From Athripsodes cinereus (Eukaryota; Arthropoda; Insecta; Trichoptera; Leptoceridae): a DNA stretch of 64,000 bases. The DNA is taken from NCBI GenBank assembly GCA_947579605.1, contig OX388328.1:8783684-8847683 (forward strand), in the 5' to 3' direction. A model generated the notes under the pieces. That model had not been told where the DNA came from and did not search any database. It saw only the letters and a program-made list of their open reading frames with translations. This document shows positions 31,611 to 42,929 of the stretch, in pieces; within the stretch, counting starts at the first letter, position 1; every line of letters starts with the position of its first letter. The position numbers and the translations under genes are program-made.

Positions 31611-31943
31611 TCTAATATACACTCGTAAAATTTTGGTGTCACGGTGTTTGTTATACTCCTCCGAAACGGCTGGATCTGGAAATTTTGTGTACATATCGGG
31701 TAGGTTTGAGAATAAGCCAACATCTATTTTTCATACCCCTAAAAGTTGAGGGTGGTCCACTCCAATTTTTTTATTTTTTTTGGTCAAATTTTATATTTAT
31801 TTTTTTATGATGAGGCACTAAAAAATACACAGAGCCCTAAATTTTCACCCTTCTACCATTAACCCCTATTTTTTAATAGCGATATTAGTAATCTAGAAAT
31901 AATGTAGGTATATGGCAAAACAACGTTTGCCGGGTCAGCTAGT
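31611..31943 (+). mobile_element. non-autonomous Helitron
   Basis: TCTAATATACACTCGTAAAA follows an A; GGTGTCACGGTGTTTGTTAT and CTCCTCCGAAACGGCTGGA are typical of a second lepidopteran Helitron group. The 3' end AACGTTTGCCGGGTCAGCTAGT finishes in CTAGT at 31939-31943. There is no TSD, as expected for Helitrons, and no Rep/helicase. Confidence 0.7.
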
Positions 31944-31974
31944 AATTTTATAAAAACTGTTATACTCAAATGGC

Positions 31975-32115
31975 GACCATGGAGTAGCAAAAGAAGCATC
32001 GGCAGACCACAAAAGAGATGGACTGACGATATTACTCCAATCGCGGGAAGGAAATGGATACAGAGGGCACAGGACCGCGACGTTTGGAAGAGGCCTACAT
32101 CCAGCAGTGGAGAGA
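31975..32115 (+). pseudogene. LINE-D-like RT C-terminus
   Basis: The translation contains RSIGRPQKRWTDDITPIAG, then RAQDRDVWKRP and a final SSSGE tail followed by a TAGTAGTAGTAGTA tail. This is the W-x-x-A-x-D-R-x-x-W-K ending common to several insect LINEs. Confidence 0.65.
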
Positions 32116-32129
32116 TGGCTGACTACTAG

Positions 32130-32830
32130 TAGTAGTAGTACTCAATTATTTGATGATAGGAAGATTCTTTCTGTGAGACACCTATATATTAGGAAGGCTC
32201 TAGTGCAGTTTTACACAATTAGACAGGGGAGGAGATCACAGCAAAATAGGGTCACGAGACAGATGGTGTCATTTAGTTGTATCATTCCATTCAGATCTAC
32301 AGTGTTCGGACAGCGCCAGCGGCAGTTTGTGTGGATGGCACCTAGACTGTTTAACATCACGCCTCTAAAGATTAGAGAAATCACTGTTTTTGTTGAATTT
32401 AAAAGAGCATGTTATGGGTGGGTGTCTGATCTGCCAATGGAGAGATTGCAAGATATCTTAGGATTTGTTCCATGATTTGTTTTGTGTTTTATGTTTTATG
32501 TGGGGTGATATACGTGTGTTAGTATGTGGTGTGGGATTTGTGATGTATGTGGTTGAGGGATGTGTTGTTTTTTCTGGTTTTATATGGAGAAATGGTTTGT
32601 TTGTGTGTTGTTTCATGTATGGACAGTTTACAGCAGTGTTTTTCTTGTTATGAATGTGATTGTGTTAATATAGGAGATGAATGCTTTTTGTGATTGTGTA
32701 TATGTTTCAATATGATTGATATGTTTGTGAGATGTTTGCCCTAGAACAGGTTATACCTAGTTGGGCAGCATCAATTAAAGTATGTATAAGATTTGTAATT
32801 TATTAGTGTAATAAAATAAATAAATAAATA
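32130..32830 (+). pseudogene. LINE-G 3' end with UTR
   Basis: The frame 32107-32475 encodes a LINE polyprotein C-terminus: DRKILSVRHLYIRKALVQFY, RRSQQNRVTRQMV, APRLFNITPLKIREI and VEFKRACY, the conserved 'F-x-x-P-x-x-W/L-N-x-L-P' end of Jockey/CR1-group LINEs. A T/G-rich 3' UTR follows, ending TTAGTGTAATAAAATAAATA and more AAATA repeats. The inverse of this UTR occurs at 5926-6185. The 5' part is missing. Confidence 0.65.
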
Positions 32831-33903
32831 GTAGTAGTAAAATAATATACAATCAAATACACATAATATACAAACAACCGTCGCAGAAAAAATACGTAAA
32901 TATACAGAACTAGCAGGAGAAATAAAAAATATTTGGCATTCTAGGTCCGTTTATATAATACCTTTAGTCATGTCAGCTACAGGGGTAACTCCGAAATCTT
33001 TAATAAATAATTTACAAAAATTAGATTTACCGGTTAATTTGTACATTAAAATTCAAAAATCTATTATAATAAACACTTGTAATATTGTAAAAAGGTTTCT
33101 GAACACAGATATTTCAGGCACAATGCTGGTATTTTGATCCCGCGTTTTGAGCCTAATCCTTTGATATCCTGTATATCTGGATAGATGAATTTTTCCTGGC
33201 ATTAGACTGTTAAGTTTTTGTGTGATCATGACTGATCATATGGAGACTTATCTGGTTGTATAATGCTGAGAAGTGTGGATGGCAATTCTGCCGCCGCGTA
33301 AAAAAAATAAAAATAGTTCAGTTAAAGTTAAACAAAACAATTAAATCATTGGCATATTTTTTTTAGCCGCGATAGTAGAGTCCTGATCTTCAACGTCAAA
33401 TATTCAAATAATTAGAGTAAAAGAACAATATTATCTCTATAAGGAGGATGTTTAGATCTAAGTTTTTATAAAGTAGTCTATATATTGTTATATCTATATT
33501 GTTTGTTGTGCTCAGTAAAAATTATCAAATAATATCACAAAAAGCAATCAAATAACTCTATATTTCAAGATAAAATTAAATGTCATTGCAAAATGCACTT
33601 TGATTCTTTTTATACAAATACATGGTTTAAAGAATGAATATTTTTTTTAACGGATGTGAACGATGACGTTATATGTATTATGTCAATAGATCAGAAATCC
33701 ATAATTATGTTATCTTTATCACATAATTTCATCGATCGACCTAAGCCAGTGTCAAAGTCGAATAATTGATTGATGTAGTTAGGCGTAATTTGATATACCC
33801 ACCTACGATTAGATTAGCAAATCAAATAAACAACAACAAGTAATGCTACACTACAATTATTAATTATGTTTATTTTATCAGAGTCGCGTCTTGAGTTATC
33901 CCG
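32831..33903. other. AT-rich spacer, nothing recognised
   Basis: No coding, RNA or element boundary is visible in about 1 kb. Confidence 0.4.
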
Positions 33904-34150
33904 TGGAGCACCCGGTAAAGAATTGGTCTCCCACTCTTCTGCGTAAGTTTTCGAGTGTCCTGTAAAAGGCAGGTGTTCGAAAAAATTCATACATTATACA
34001 TCTTAAATTCAGCGATGAGGTTTGCCACCCATCCTGAATGTCTTGATTTTATATTGGCACGAAGAGGACAGTTTGCATGTTTCTTACATGCAGCTGATCT
34101 GCTGGCAACCCCACTTGTGGGATATGCCGTGATGGTATAGTAGTAGTAGT
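33904..34150 (+). repeat. SINE-1, best full-length copy
   Basis: Order on the plus strand: GAGCACCCGGTAAAGAATTG, GTCTCCCACTCTTCTGCGTA, TGTCCTGTAAAAGGCAGGTG, ATGAGGTTTGCCACCCATCC, GGCACGAAGAGGACAGTTTG, CAGCTGATCTGCTGGCAACC, CCACTTGTGGGATATGCCGT, GATGGTATAG and then TAGTAGTAGT. It serves as the reference for the other copies. I see no tRNA, 5S or 7SL head. Confidence 0.8.
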
Positions 34151-35031
34151 CTTGAGTTTTCATACTGGGTAGGCCTACCCAAAGAAAATGAAAAAAAACG
34201 ATAGAAAACATATAAAATTGACTCTATATTGCTACGTGTATACCGGTCATTTATCCAAGAGCTTGCAATGCCCAAACTCGCTTAAGACCCAGAAAGCGCG
34301 AAATGCCGGTTTTTTAAATGTTTTATACATTTTTTAAATGTCTTAAATAAAACCAACCGGACGGTCACGAACGAATACTGGGTGTGCCCTAATGGGACGC
34401 TGAAACTGTAACGAAGAAAAAACGGAAACAAATACACGCTTCCCATTGAAATAACTTATAAAAAAACCTAAAAGTTGGGTCCCAGGATTGGAAATTTTTG
34501 TTAGATGGGTCAGAGCCCAGTCGACTTTGGGAACCAATGTCCTACACTTTTCACAAGGGATGCGACACTGTACAGAGGTCATTATTTTTCTTACTCACTT
34601 TCTGCTGTGTGCAGAAAACAACAAAAACTTATGTACACATTGACACACAAAATACATACAAACAAATTGAAAGGAAACAGTATTTGTAAGATGAAGGTAC
34701 AGATATGAAATTGCAAACCAACACTAAGACCCGTTTAACATGTGTGTATATTTATCTATCTGCGAGGCACGTATGTGATTGTGTATGATTGATAATGGTA
34801 AATATCAAGGTGTACATAAATACGTCATAGCCGAGCCCCTAGATGTAATATTATCTATAATTAATCTATACTTATAATTGGAAGTCAGGTATATAAATAG
34901 TTCCTATGTAATAGGCTATAATGAGTATAGCTCGATAGAGAAATCATGAGATTATTATCATTATTAGTGATTGAAATTATAACGCAAATATAATAAATAA
35001 AGGTCGTGGTTAGATTAAAGAATTTACAATA
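34151..35031. other. spacer, nothing recognised
   Basis: Short ORFs on both strands lack motifs. The segment 34260-34560 is less AT-rich but unassigned. Confidence 0.35.
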
Positions 35032-35224
35032 CAGGGGCCCGAGTCAAAACACATTTTAGCGTTACGTTTTCGTTCGAATATAGACGACGTCGCGCCCAAG
35101 TGACAATTTCGTAGCTATTGTGTATTTTAGCTACGAAAATTGTCACTTCTCGCAAAGTCGTCTATATTCAAACGATAACGAGACGAAAACGTAAGGCTAA
35201 AATGTGTTTTGACTTTGGGCCCTG
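35032..35224. mobile_element. palindromic MITE, family D
   Basis: CAGGGGCCCGAGTCAAAACA, CATTTTAGCGTTACGTTTTC and ATATAGACGAC on the left are mirrored on the right to GTTTTGACTTTGGGCCCTG. The whole 193 bp folds back. A fragment of one end is at 56349-56383. Confidence 0.8.
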
Positions 35225-35498
35225 CAGTACAGTGATAATCTCGCCACTGCATATTATCATCTTAATATTTAAAGATATTTAGCTTTGGAAACAAGTGTCT
35301 TAGGAGGATTTTGGATGTTAAGTGGTATTTATTTATTTATACACACATATACAGCTTAAAGCTTTTATAAGAATAAAAAATCAAATACATGTTATTCAAA
35401 ATTTAAAAAGTAATAAAAAATATACAATATGTAAGAAAGTATCAACACAGTATTAAATAAAACATAAGCATGAATACAATAAACCAATAAAGCATGGT

Positions 35499-35835
35499 AT
35501 GAACATGTCACAAAATGATGCTGTGTGCCGACGCACCCAGCAGAGATCTGTAATCTCCGAGGGACGATGGTCCTGGCTAGGTCATTTTCTGAGAACGTCA
35601 AATAATAGTTGGCCGAAAAGAGCACTGTTCTTCCGTCCGCAAGACTTCCGTCAGCCCGGGCGTCACTCTTTCACAATACACCGTTCCTATGACAACGACA
35701 TTAGAGGGCAAAAAATGTCGTGGGAAGAGGTGACGCAATTAGCACAGGGGCGCCCTAAATGGAGAAGAGGTTTCTGCCCTGTGCTCCTGAGAGACGCGTT
35801 GAGGGCGATGATGATGATGATTACAATATTAAAAA
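35499..35835 (+). pseudogene. LINE-C 3' end (RT C-terminus)
   Basis: The frame encodes RWSWLGHFLRTSNNSWPKRA, RRSYDNDIRGQKMSWEEVTQ-like sequence, LAQGRPKWRRGFCPVLLRDA and an in-frame GATGATGATGATGA tail. The R-W-x-W-L-G-H motif marks a LINE C-terminus. Related pieces: 28440-28740 (-) and 42930-43075 (+). Confidence 0.65.
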
Positions 35836-36162
35836 TTAAAAAAAAAAAACGTTTTAATAAAAAAGTTCTAAATTAAGTCTTATAAGAATAGATATTGCCA
35901 ACCGGAAATAAAATCGCACCGCTCACTCTGCGGCCGTGAACTTTGCATAATATGACTAGGTACTAACAGAATGCATATGATTAGTAAAAAACTACTTTAT
36001 ATTGAGAAGATGACGTTATATTGTATAGCGAAATGTCAAGGATAAAGAAAGATCAATGAGATACTAAAGTCAAACACAATGACCGTAACAAAACTAAATA
36101 GTTACTCTCAACTCATTCTTAGACTAAAAACCTCTTATCAACTCACTGCATGAAATTATCAT
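35836..36162. other. AT-rich spacer
   Basis: Nothing recognised. Confidence 0.35.
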
Positions 36163-36615
36163 TACCATCGTGCCGTTTCCCTTTCGGGGTAGGCAGAAAA
36201 GATCGAGCGCCACTTACTCCTGTCCTTTTTATAAACTTCTCGCATCCATTACTGTAACACAATTCCTTATGCATGCTCTTCAACTCGAGATTCTGTCATT
36301 TATATCTACCTATCTACCTACCCCTCACGTCGCATCCCAAGAGAGAACGGAACGCCATATAGATCTGTCCCTACATACTTCTTTCACCTCCTCTACATTC
36401 ATGCAACCTCCCATGCGCGCACGTCGATTTCTCTTACTCAACACACGGCCGTCCTTGAGAATTTGATCAACGCGATCAAGCCAAAAAGTTCTCGGACGCC
36501 CGCGCTTCCTCACACCTCTTCATTCAGACTATATCCTCTTTGTTATCCTTTCCCCTTCCATTCGTTCCACATGTCCAAACCATCGTAATTTATTTACACG
36601 CATTTTTTTTATTCT
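36163..36615 (-). pseudogene. LINE-A 3' ends, two adjacent minus-strand copies
   Basis: 36163-36300 begins CCATCGTGCCGTTTCCCTTT (the 3' terminus) and covers only the last 120 bp. From 36300 a second copy begins with TCTACCTATCTACCTACCCC and CACGTCGCATCCCAAG and encodes on the minus strand RKRGRPRTFWLDRVDQILKD and KRNRRARMGGCMNVEE, with LRWFGHVERMEGERITKR further upstream. Small gaps break the frame. One LINE tail seems to have inserted at the tail of another. Confidence 0.65.
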
Positions 36616-36779
36616 GTTATAAAAACGACTCCTAAATAGTGAAATAAAAAAGTTTTGAATTAATTGTAAACCTAACAAGCTCATATCTACAACTTTGTCA
36701 TCATTTAGAGGCATTTACCTCCACTAGACTTGCAGTACATAGCATATAGACATATATTAGCGTCTTCTGGCGATACCAG

Positions 36780-36966
36780 CTCATAGCTCAAACTTTTTTA
36801 CGAACTCATTTTCTGTTCACGGTGCTCGCAGTTGGAATAGTTTGTCTTCCAGAATAAGGTTGCTCCCCACTCTTCACACTTTCAAACGGGCGGTCAAGGA
36901 CCACTTTATCACTCAAAATATGGCATCTGTTTCCTAGTCCCTTTTCCTACCTATTATTTTCCTTTT

Positions 36967-36997
<31 letters not shown>

Positions 36998-37290
36998 TTC
37001 ATTTACATGGTACACAACAGATGAAAGACACATAAATATAACATGTAAGCGACAAAAACTTTCCAATAGTCTTACATCCAAACAGTGCACACTTCAGCAA
37101 TAACACACAAATTTACCTCCTCTTTCCTTCCTTTAAGATTTTCTTAATATGAAAGTTCCATGAAATTGGGTTAGTTGGAAGAAATCGCGCCTCTGCGATA
37201 AACTTGCCCTCTGTATATTCATTGTATGATTGTATTTTTGTGTGAATTTGCTTTTAATCAATGTACAGTAAAGAATAAATAAATAAATAT
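36780..37290 (+). pseudogene. LINE-H 3' end with UTR
   Basis: With frame changes the plus strand reads SFSVHGARSWNSLPSRIRLL-like sequence (36820-36880: TTTCTGTTCACGGTGCTCGC, GTTGGAATAGTTTGTC), then TFKRAVKDHF, the ending of Jockey/CR1-group LINEs. The 3' UTR includes GAAGAAATCGCGCCTCTGCG, ATAAACTTGCCCTCTGTATA, TTAATCAATGTACAGTAAAG and ends AATAAATAAATAAATAT. A (TTTA)n run lies at about 36966-37002. Confidence 0.6.
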
Positions 37291-37534
37291 TATATTATGA
37301 TAAAATATTTAACCAACGCATATAAAACAGCAATGTCATTATTTACCTACAGAATTATGTACGTGTAAATAATATTATTTTCACTGCAATACATATGTAC
37401 CCGAGTAATAACGTTTACGAAAATATCTGATGTATTGCATCATGCACAGGTTACATTGTGCAAGAATCTAATTATTATTATTATTATCATTATTTTATCT
37501 CTATGATCAAAATTTTTACTACTACTATTACACC

Positions 37535-37680
37535 ACCTAGGCATATCCCACTAGTGGGATGGGGTAACCAGTAGACCAGCTACATGTAATGAACAAAAAG
37601 GCCGTCTTCTCTGTGCTATCAAAAAATTAAGACATTCAAGATGGGTGGCAAACCTCATCGCCGAATAAATGACTCCACGA
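37535..37680 (-). repeat. SINE-1 3' half
   Basis: GGCATATCCCACTAGTGGGA, CCAGTAGACCAGCTACATGT, CGTCTTCTCTGTGCTATC and AAGACATTCAAGATGGGTGG in SINE-1 order. Confidence 0.75.
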
Positions 37681-38394
37681 AACGAGGGCAAAAAAGAAGA
37701 TAGTATGTAGGCCTGAAACTATAAAGAAATTTCTGCGTGCACATTAGCACGTTGCATTGTCGAAGTCTTGCGGTGTATTCAATTTTTGTAAGATGCAATC
37801 ATTCACATAATATGCAATAATATCATTTTACTCAAATGGAACGTTCACTGATGCACGTAACGCTATCTTGGTGGTACCTACCCTTTACAAAACATTCGCA
37901 CTCACAATCACGTTATAACTGTTAATCCATATTATGTTATGTCTGGCTAAGTAACACATCATTTACAAACCCAACTCAGCGTTATTCCGACATTTTGTCT
38001 GGACTAAAATATTATTCCCGACTGTTAATAATGTATCGACTGTGCTCAGGACAAAGGCTTCAAACAACACATCAGTAAAATTTTGTAGGGTAAAGAAAGT
38101 GTCACATTATTCTCATTATTATTTTACCATCTTATTGTAATGTAGTTTTTTTTATTATGTCATAAAAAATCAAGAGGAAATAATATGCAAAAATTATCAT
38201 GTTATAAGCAAAGAATTCATTCTTAAATCCTTTGTACTGACAGATTTTGGAATCATGTTAAAGAGTGTAATGTGTGTGACCTGTGTGTAATGTCACATGT
38301 TTGTGTCATACAGTTTGATGCCTTTATCTATTCTATTCTTTACCTTCTATGAAAAGGTACAAATTCGTGAAAAAACACAAATAAAATATATAAC
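37681..38394. other. AT-rich spacer, nothing recognised
   Basis: No gene or element boundary is visible. Confidence 0.35.
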
Positions 38395-38730
38395 TTCTTC
38401 AATTCGGCATATCCCACAAGTGGGATGGTCGGTGGGATAGTCGACAGGCCAACTGAAATTAATAAATGTGCAAGTCGCCCTCGTTATTCCAATAAAAAAG
38501 ACAGTCACACTGCTAAATTGCAAACATTAAATGCTGTTCTCCAGAGAATGCAAAAAAATATGTATAGTATATAAGAAACAATTAATGTAAATGTATTTTG
38601 TTAAATAAAATTATTATTAAAAAAAAAAAAATTGTGACGTTTTACGAACACTTAGGTACTATTTACAGGACACTCGAAAACTTACAAAAAAAAAACTGGG
38701 AGACAGATTCATTGCCAGGGATGGGGAGAC
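38395..38730 (-). repeat. SINE-1 copy interrupted by AT-rich insert
   Basis: TTCGGCATATCCCACAAGTG opens the copy (3' end). After about 90 bp of unrelated AT-rich sequence (38540-38630, ending in a long A run) it continues with TTTACAGGACACTCGAAAAC and GGGAGACAGATTCATTGCCA. Confidence 0.65.
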
Positions 38731-38843
38731 AGGACTGGGAGACAGTCCACAGTTTACCCTTATCTGGGGTACATTTCATTCATCAATTTAACAAGCAATA
38801 CGTTACATATCCAAGATGTTAGCATCAAGCCAACAGCAAAACC

Positions 38844-39000
38844 AGAGCCCGTAGACAAACCGTACTTAGCGATAGACTACTAGCGAACTTTTCTACAATC
38901 TACCTACATGTACAGTGTAATTATGCGTTATTGTTGCAGTTATTGACGAAAATTCGTTTGTAGTCGATCGCCAAGTGCGTGTTTGTCTATATAGGGGCTC
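38844..39000. mobile_element. hairpin MITE, family B
   Basis: GAGCCCGTAGACAAACCGTA with CTTAGCGATAGACTAC faces TAGTCGATCGCCAAGTGCGT, GTTTGTCTATATAGGGGCTC. It shows the uninterrupted form of the element at 39684-40379. Confidence 0.75.
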
Positions 39001-39683
39001 AGACCACACTATTGAGAGCGTTTTCAATTGCTACAAGTAGGTACTCTACTCTTGTCTTTACTCACCAGCTATATGGAGAGTAATTTTCTTGGTAATTTGT
39101 AATTATTGGGTACTGCGTGGTTTCACGACGTTTAAAAGATATTATCTTTAATAAAACATGACATGCAACTTTTAAATAATACAGTTTGTTGAGTGTCAGG
39201 CTATTACTGATAAAACTATCATTTGCAGAGAGCCTTATTTAGGCTATTCGTGTCAAAAGCAAATTCCCTCGAAGTGGTTATACTAAAAAACAGTGAAAAT
39301 ATTGAAGGGAAATAAAAAAATAATATTTGGTAACTAACACGACGATACACATAAATACAATACGCTCAACACATATGTACATACATATATGTAAAATCCA
39401 GATCCAGGACAATAAGAAAAAAGGCATTTTCCATTTTGCCCTGGCTGGCATCGAACTTGGGACCTCATGATTTAAAAGCAAGAGTTTTGTATTTGTAAAC
39501 CTTTGCGCCAAACCAGCCTCCGATATATAAATAGACTAATTAATATTTCCTTTGTTATTGAATTTTATTCTTTTGAAGTTTCAAATTTGAGATACCTACG
39601 GTATATAATAAATTTGTTGAAAACAAGAACCATTGATAAAATTAAATTTTTGAGAATTTCGGACATTTAGTTACAAAATAATT
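39001..39683. other. spacer with a minus-strand tRNA-like remnant
   Basis: 39425-39520 on the minus strand carries TTTGGCGCAAAGGTTTAC and AAGTTCGATGCC, B-box-like, probably a decayed tRNA-derived SINE. The remainder is unassigned. Confidence 0.4.
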
Positions 39684-40379
39684 CCAGAGCCCCTATTCAA
39701 ACACGCACTTGGCGATCGACTACAAACGAATTTTCGCCTATAACTGCAACAATAACGCATAATTATATGGAACATGTAGATAGATTGTCGAAAAGTTCGC
39801 CAGTAGACGATCGCTAATGTGGTGTTCTCACTTTGGCGAATATCGCCAGGCACCAAAATATCGCCACCCATTTGAACCGTGTGAACAAAATGACAGCTAG
39901 TCTGAAACGATAAAAACCAGTAGAAACGATATCGTCTCGAGTTGACCACCTTCCAACATTTTCGGCCGATTGAACGATTCGCACATGCGCAGATGTGCGC
40001 GGCGTTCGTATCTATGGTAAAAACTTTATAACCTATAAATTTTATAATGTTTCCCGCTTCGTGACAGCTGTTATCTTTGTTGTTGGTTTGTGGCGTTTGT
40101 TTCCTTAATTAAAAGGCGCCTTATAACATCTACTATAACATTTTCGACTAAAAATAAACACTTCGCGATCTCCATCTCGACGCCATTTTGAAAACAGTGT
40201 CAAAATCAAAGCGCATCTGACAGATCGTTTCTAAATCGGTGGACTGTGTGAACAGGTGTGACGATCAATGGGCGTATGGCGAATTTTGTTTTTTCGCCTG
40301 GCGTTATATTTTGAAATTCGCCTGGCGATATTCGCCAAATGTGAACACCCCATAAGTACGGTTTGTCTACGGGCTCTGG
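39684..40379. mobile_element. family B MITE carrying a nested Harbinger-like MITE
   Basis: The outer ends are CCAGAGCCC / GGGCTCTGG. The internal sequence matches 38844-39000 in reverse orientation, but it is split at GATCGCTAA|GTACGG by a 535-bp element. Removing the insert and one TAA restores the element. Confidence 0.8.
39818..40352. mobile_element. PIF/Harbinger-like MITE, TAA TSD (copy 1)
   Basis: Terminal inverted repeats TGTGGTGTTCTCACTTTGGC / GCCAAATGTGAACACCCCA are flanked by TAA at 39815-39817 and 40353-40355. Three-bp TWA duplications are typical of PIF/Harbinger transposons. It is 535 bp and non-coding. Copy 2 at 41473-42009 is in the opposite orientation. Confidence 0.82.
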
Positions 40380-41164
40380 CGTGCGAAAATGAGAAAAAAC
40401 ATTATTATTTATAAAAAATTCAAATGTTCAGTTTTAGAATACCCTGCTAAAAAGTAGCTACTTATGCCGAAGTTAGAATCAGGCGTATCGTTCATCTCGA
40501 ATTTCTTGATTTTCAAAGAACGAGAAATAACCTCAATGCTCATTAGGTGAGAATGATGCTACACGATATGAGCTCACTGGCTACCCCAATTTAGAATGAT
40601 ACTGTCATAATACACCATGAAATAAACCTCGGAACTCAGAAATACGTGCCAAATAGAAACTTTAATTTCTAGGCTTATTACAAATAGCCTAGTCTCATTT
40701 CAAAGGCACGATTTATACAAAGAAGACAGAAATACATACGACATATTAACAGACACACAAATGTAATACATCATAAACATTCCGGTTAATAATAATATAT
40801 TAAAGTACCTACACACTTTTATACGTAGAGATAGGAAAATAACCTGTTTGTAATGACGTACAAAGGCGCGACTCGATCGACCAATCAGAATGCTCCAACG
40901 CGAAGGCTCGTCGTCGCAACGCCATATTTGAAATTAAACATAGAACACACGTACATAACAATAATATATAATATTATACACAACATGCAATAAATGTACA
41001 TTTAAAATCGTCAACATAAATTCATAATTCGAACAAAGACATTGATACATAGACCGGAACTAATTAAATAGAATTAAATTAGATTTAAAATAAAGCACTG
41101 TATTGAGTACTTCCTTTATAAACAATATTTGACTCAGAAAACTTTAGGGTATAGGTAGGTACCC
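40380..41164. other. spacer with a SINE-1 scrap
   Basis: CTGGCTACCCCAATTTAGAA near 40568 is a decayed SINE-1 3' end. A less AT-rich stretch at 40865-40925 has no recognised content. Confidence 0.4.
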
Positions 41165-41400
41165 ATCATCATTGAGTTTTTTTTTAGAAACTATTATTAG
41201 AAGTTTTTATCACGCGGCTGATCATAGACATACTATACTTGCAACGCGGTACATTTTATCGGAATTTCAGTGTACCAACAACGATGTCCTTCAAGCTTTA
41301 GCAATATATTGTCTTACAAAAAACGTCAGTTTAAAACTGGATGCAAAATTTGATTGGCTGCATGACCGATTTTTTCTTTGAATTGCCTATCTACTATATC
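41165..41400 (+). repeat. dispersed repeat family X, longest copy
   Basis: It aligns with 18895-19105 (+) and 27545-27690 (-). A 69-codon frame (41172-41381) spans it (ATRYILSEFQCTNNDVLQAL), but the other copies break the frame. It may be a transposon coding remnant; the family is unknown. Confidence 0.55.
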
Positions 41401-41472
41401 TTTGCGGCTGATCTTAATAATTTTGATCCATGTGATCGAGTCACGCAGTTCAAAGGCGTGTACGCTTTCTTA

Positions 41473-42009
41473 TGGGGTGTTCACATTTGGCGAATATCGC
41501 CAGCCGAATTTCATATATAACGCCAGGCGAAAAAACAAAATTCGCCGTACACCCATTGATCGTCACACCTGTTCACACAAGTCCACCGATATAGAAACGA
41601 TCTGTCAGATGCGCTTTGATTTTGACACTGTTTTCAAAATGGCGTCGAGATGGAGATCGCGAAGTGTTTATTTTTAGTCGAAAATGTTATAGTAGAGGTT
41701 ATAAGGCGCCTTTTAATTAAGGAAACAAACGCCACAAACCAACAAAAAAGATAACAGCTGTTACGAAGCGGGAAACATTATAAAATTTATAGGTTATAAA
41801 GCTCTTACCATAGACACAAACGCCGCGCATATCTGCGCATGTGCAAATCGTTCGATCGCCCGAGAAAGTTGGAAGGTGGTCAACTCGAGACGATATCGTT
41901 TCTACTGGTTTTTATCGTTTCAGACTAGCTGTCATTTTGTTCACACGGTTCAAATGGCTGGCGATATTTTGGTGCCCTAGCGATATTCGCCAAAGTGAGA
42001 ACACCACAT
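41473..42009. mobile_element. PIF/Harbinger-like MITE, TTA TSD (copy 2)
   Basis: TGGGGTGTTCACATTTGGCG / CGCCAAAGTGAGAACACCACA ends are flanked by TTA at 41470-41472 and 42010-42012. The interior is the reverse complement of copy 1 (AGATCGCGAAGTGTTTATTT, CTCGAGACGATATCGTTTCT). The short ORFs inside are accidental. Confidence 0.85.
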
Positions 42010-42012
42010 TAC

Positions 42013-42539
42013 ATCCCTTTTTTCAGATAAATATCTACACTTTTTTCGTCTCCTTTCACTATTCATTCGCTCCACATATCCAAATTTAATGATCTGAATA
42101 TATAGTAAGTAAATAATAATAAAGTTGGTCTTTGGATCTAACGTTACACTAACATTTCTAGTCTTTGTATTAATGTCATTGAGTTCGAACACGTTCTACT
42201 ATGTTCTTTTGTTTGAATTTATTATAATACTGTGTACTATAGTAACACAAATACAAAATGTACATATCTAGTTGTCTTGCTTGCATATTTTTATTGGAAC
42301 CAATGATTACGCGGCGATTGCGTCAGATTCTTAATTCAAAATTTGGCTTACTTTTTTTAATTCTTTTATCAATTTGCATTTGATTTTCTGACAGATAGAC
42401 AAAGAGTTTGAAATAGAATGCCGATAAAAGGAGGTTAATGGGTCATTTTCGTCAGCGTGCAGTAATATCGATTTAAACGTAGTGTAGGTACTGAAAATAA
42501 AAACAAATTGAAATAATGTTTCCTTTACTAATAAGTATC
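42013..42539. other. AT-rich spacer
   Basis: Possible LINE-A debris near 42044-42075 (TCTCCTTTCACTATTCATTC, CGCTCCACATATCC resembles the inverse of the FGHVERM-coding region). Otherwise nothing. Confidence 0.35.
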
Positions 42540-42665
42540 TTTGTACGCCGTCACGACATCTCCCAACAAGTGGGAAAGTCAGTAGATCAACTGCCAACTG
42601 TAAGAAAAATCCAGATCGTCCTCCCCGTACTTCAAAAAATAAAGCTGTCAGAATGGGCATCATAA
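42540..42665 (-). repeat. SINE-1 3' half, diverged
   Basis: ACGCCGTCACGACATCTCCC, AACAAGTGGGAAAGTCAGTA and GTCAGAATGGGCATC follow SINE-1 order. Confidence 0.6.
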
Positions 42666-42674
42666 TAATTATGA

Positions 42675-42910
42675 GATATGAACAAAAAAAATATGAATCA
42701 TTTTGAGAATGTGTTTATGCAAAAAAAAAAAAACAAAACTTTTTCAGAATGTGTTTATACAAAAAAAAACATGAAACTCTTTGAGAATGTGTTTGTACAA
42801 AAAAAATACGACAATCTTTGAGAATGTGTTTAAAAACCTACACGAATATCTTTGAGATGTGTTTATAGAAAAAAAAAACATAAGGTCTTTTTGAGAATAT
42901 GTTTTTCTGT
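42675..42910 (+). repeat. minisatellite, about 40-50 bp unit
   Basis: At least five imperfect tandem units are built on TTTGAGAATGTGTTTATACA followed by an A run and a short variable segment. Units differ mostly in A-run length. Confidence 0.8.
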
Positions 42911-42929
42911 CCTAAAATTTCCCGACAGT

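Noticed and set aside
41378..41677. 99-codon ORF
   Set aside because: It starts in repeat family X and runs into a Harbinger-like MITE; no protein family.
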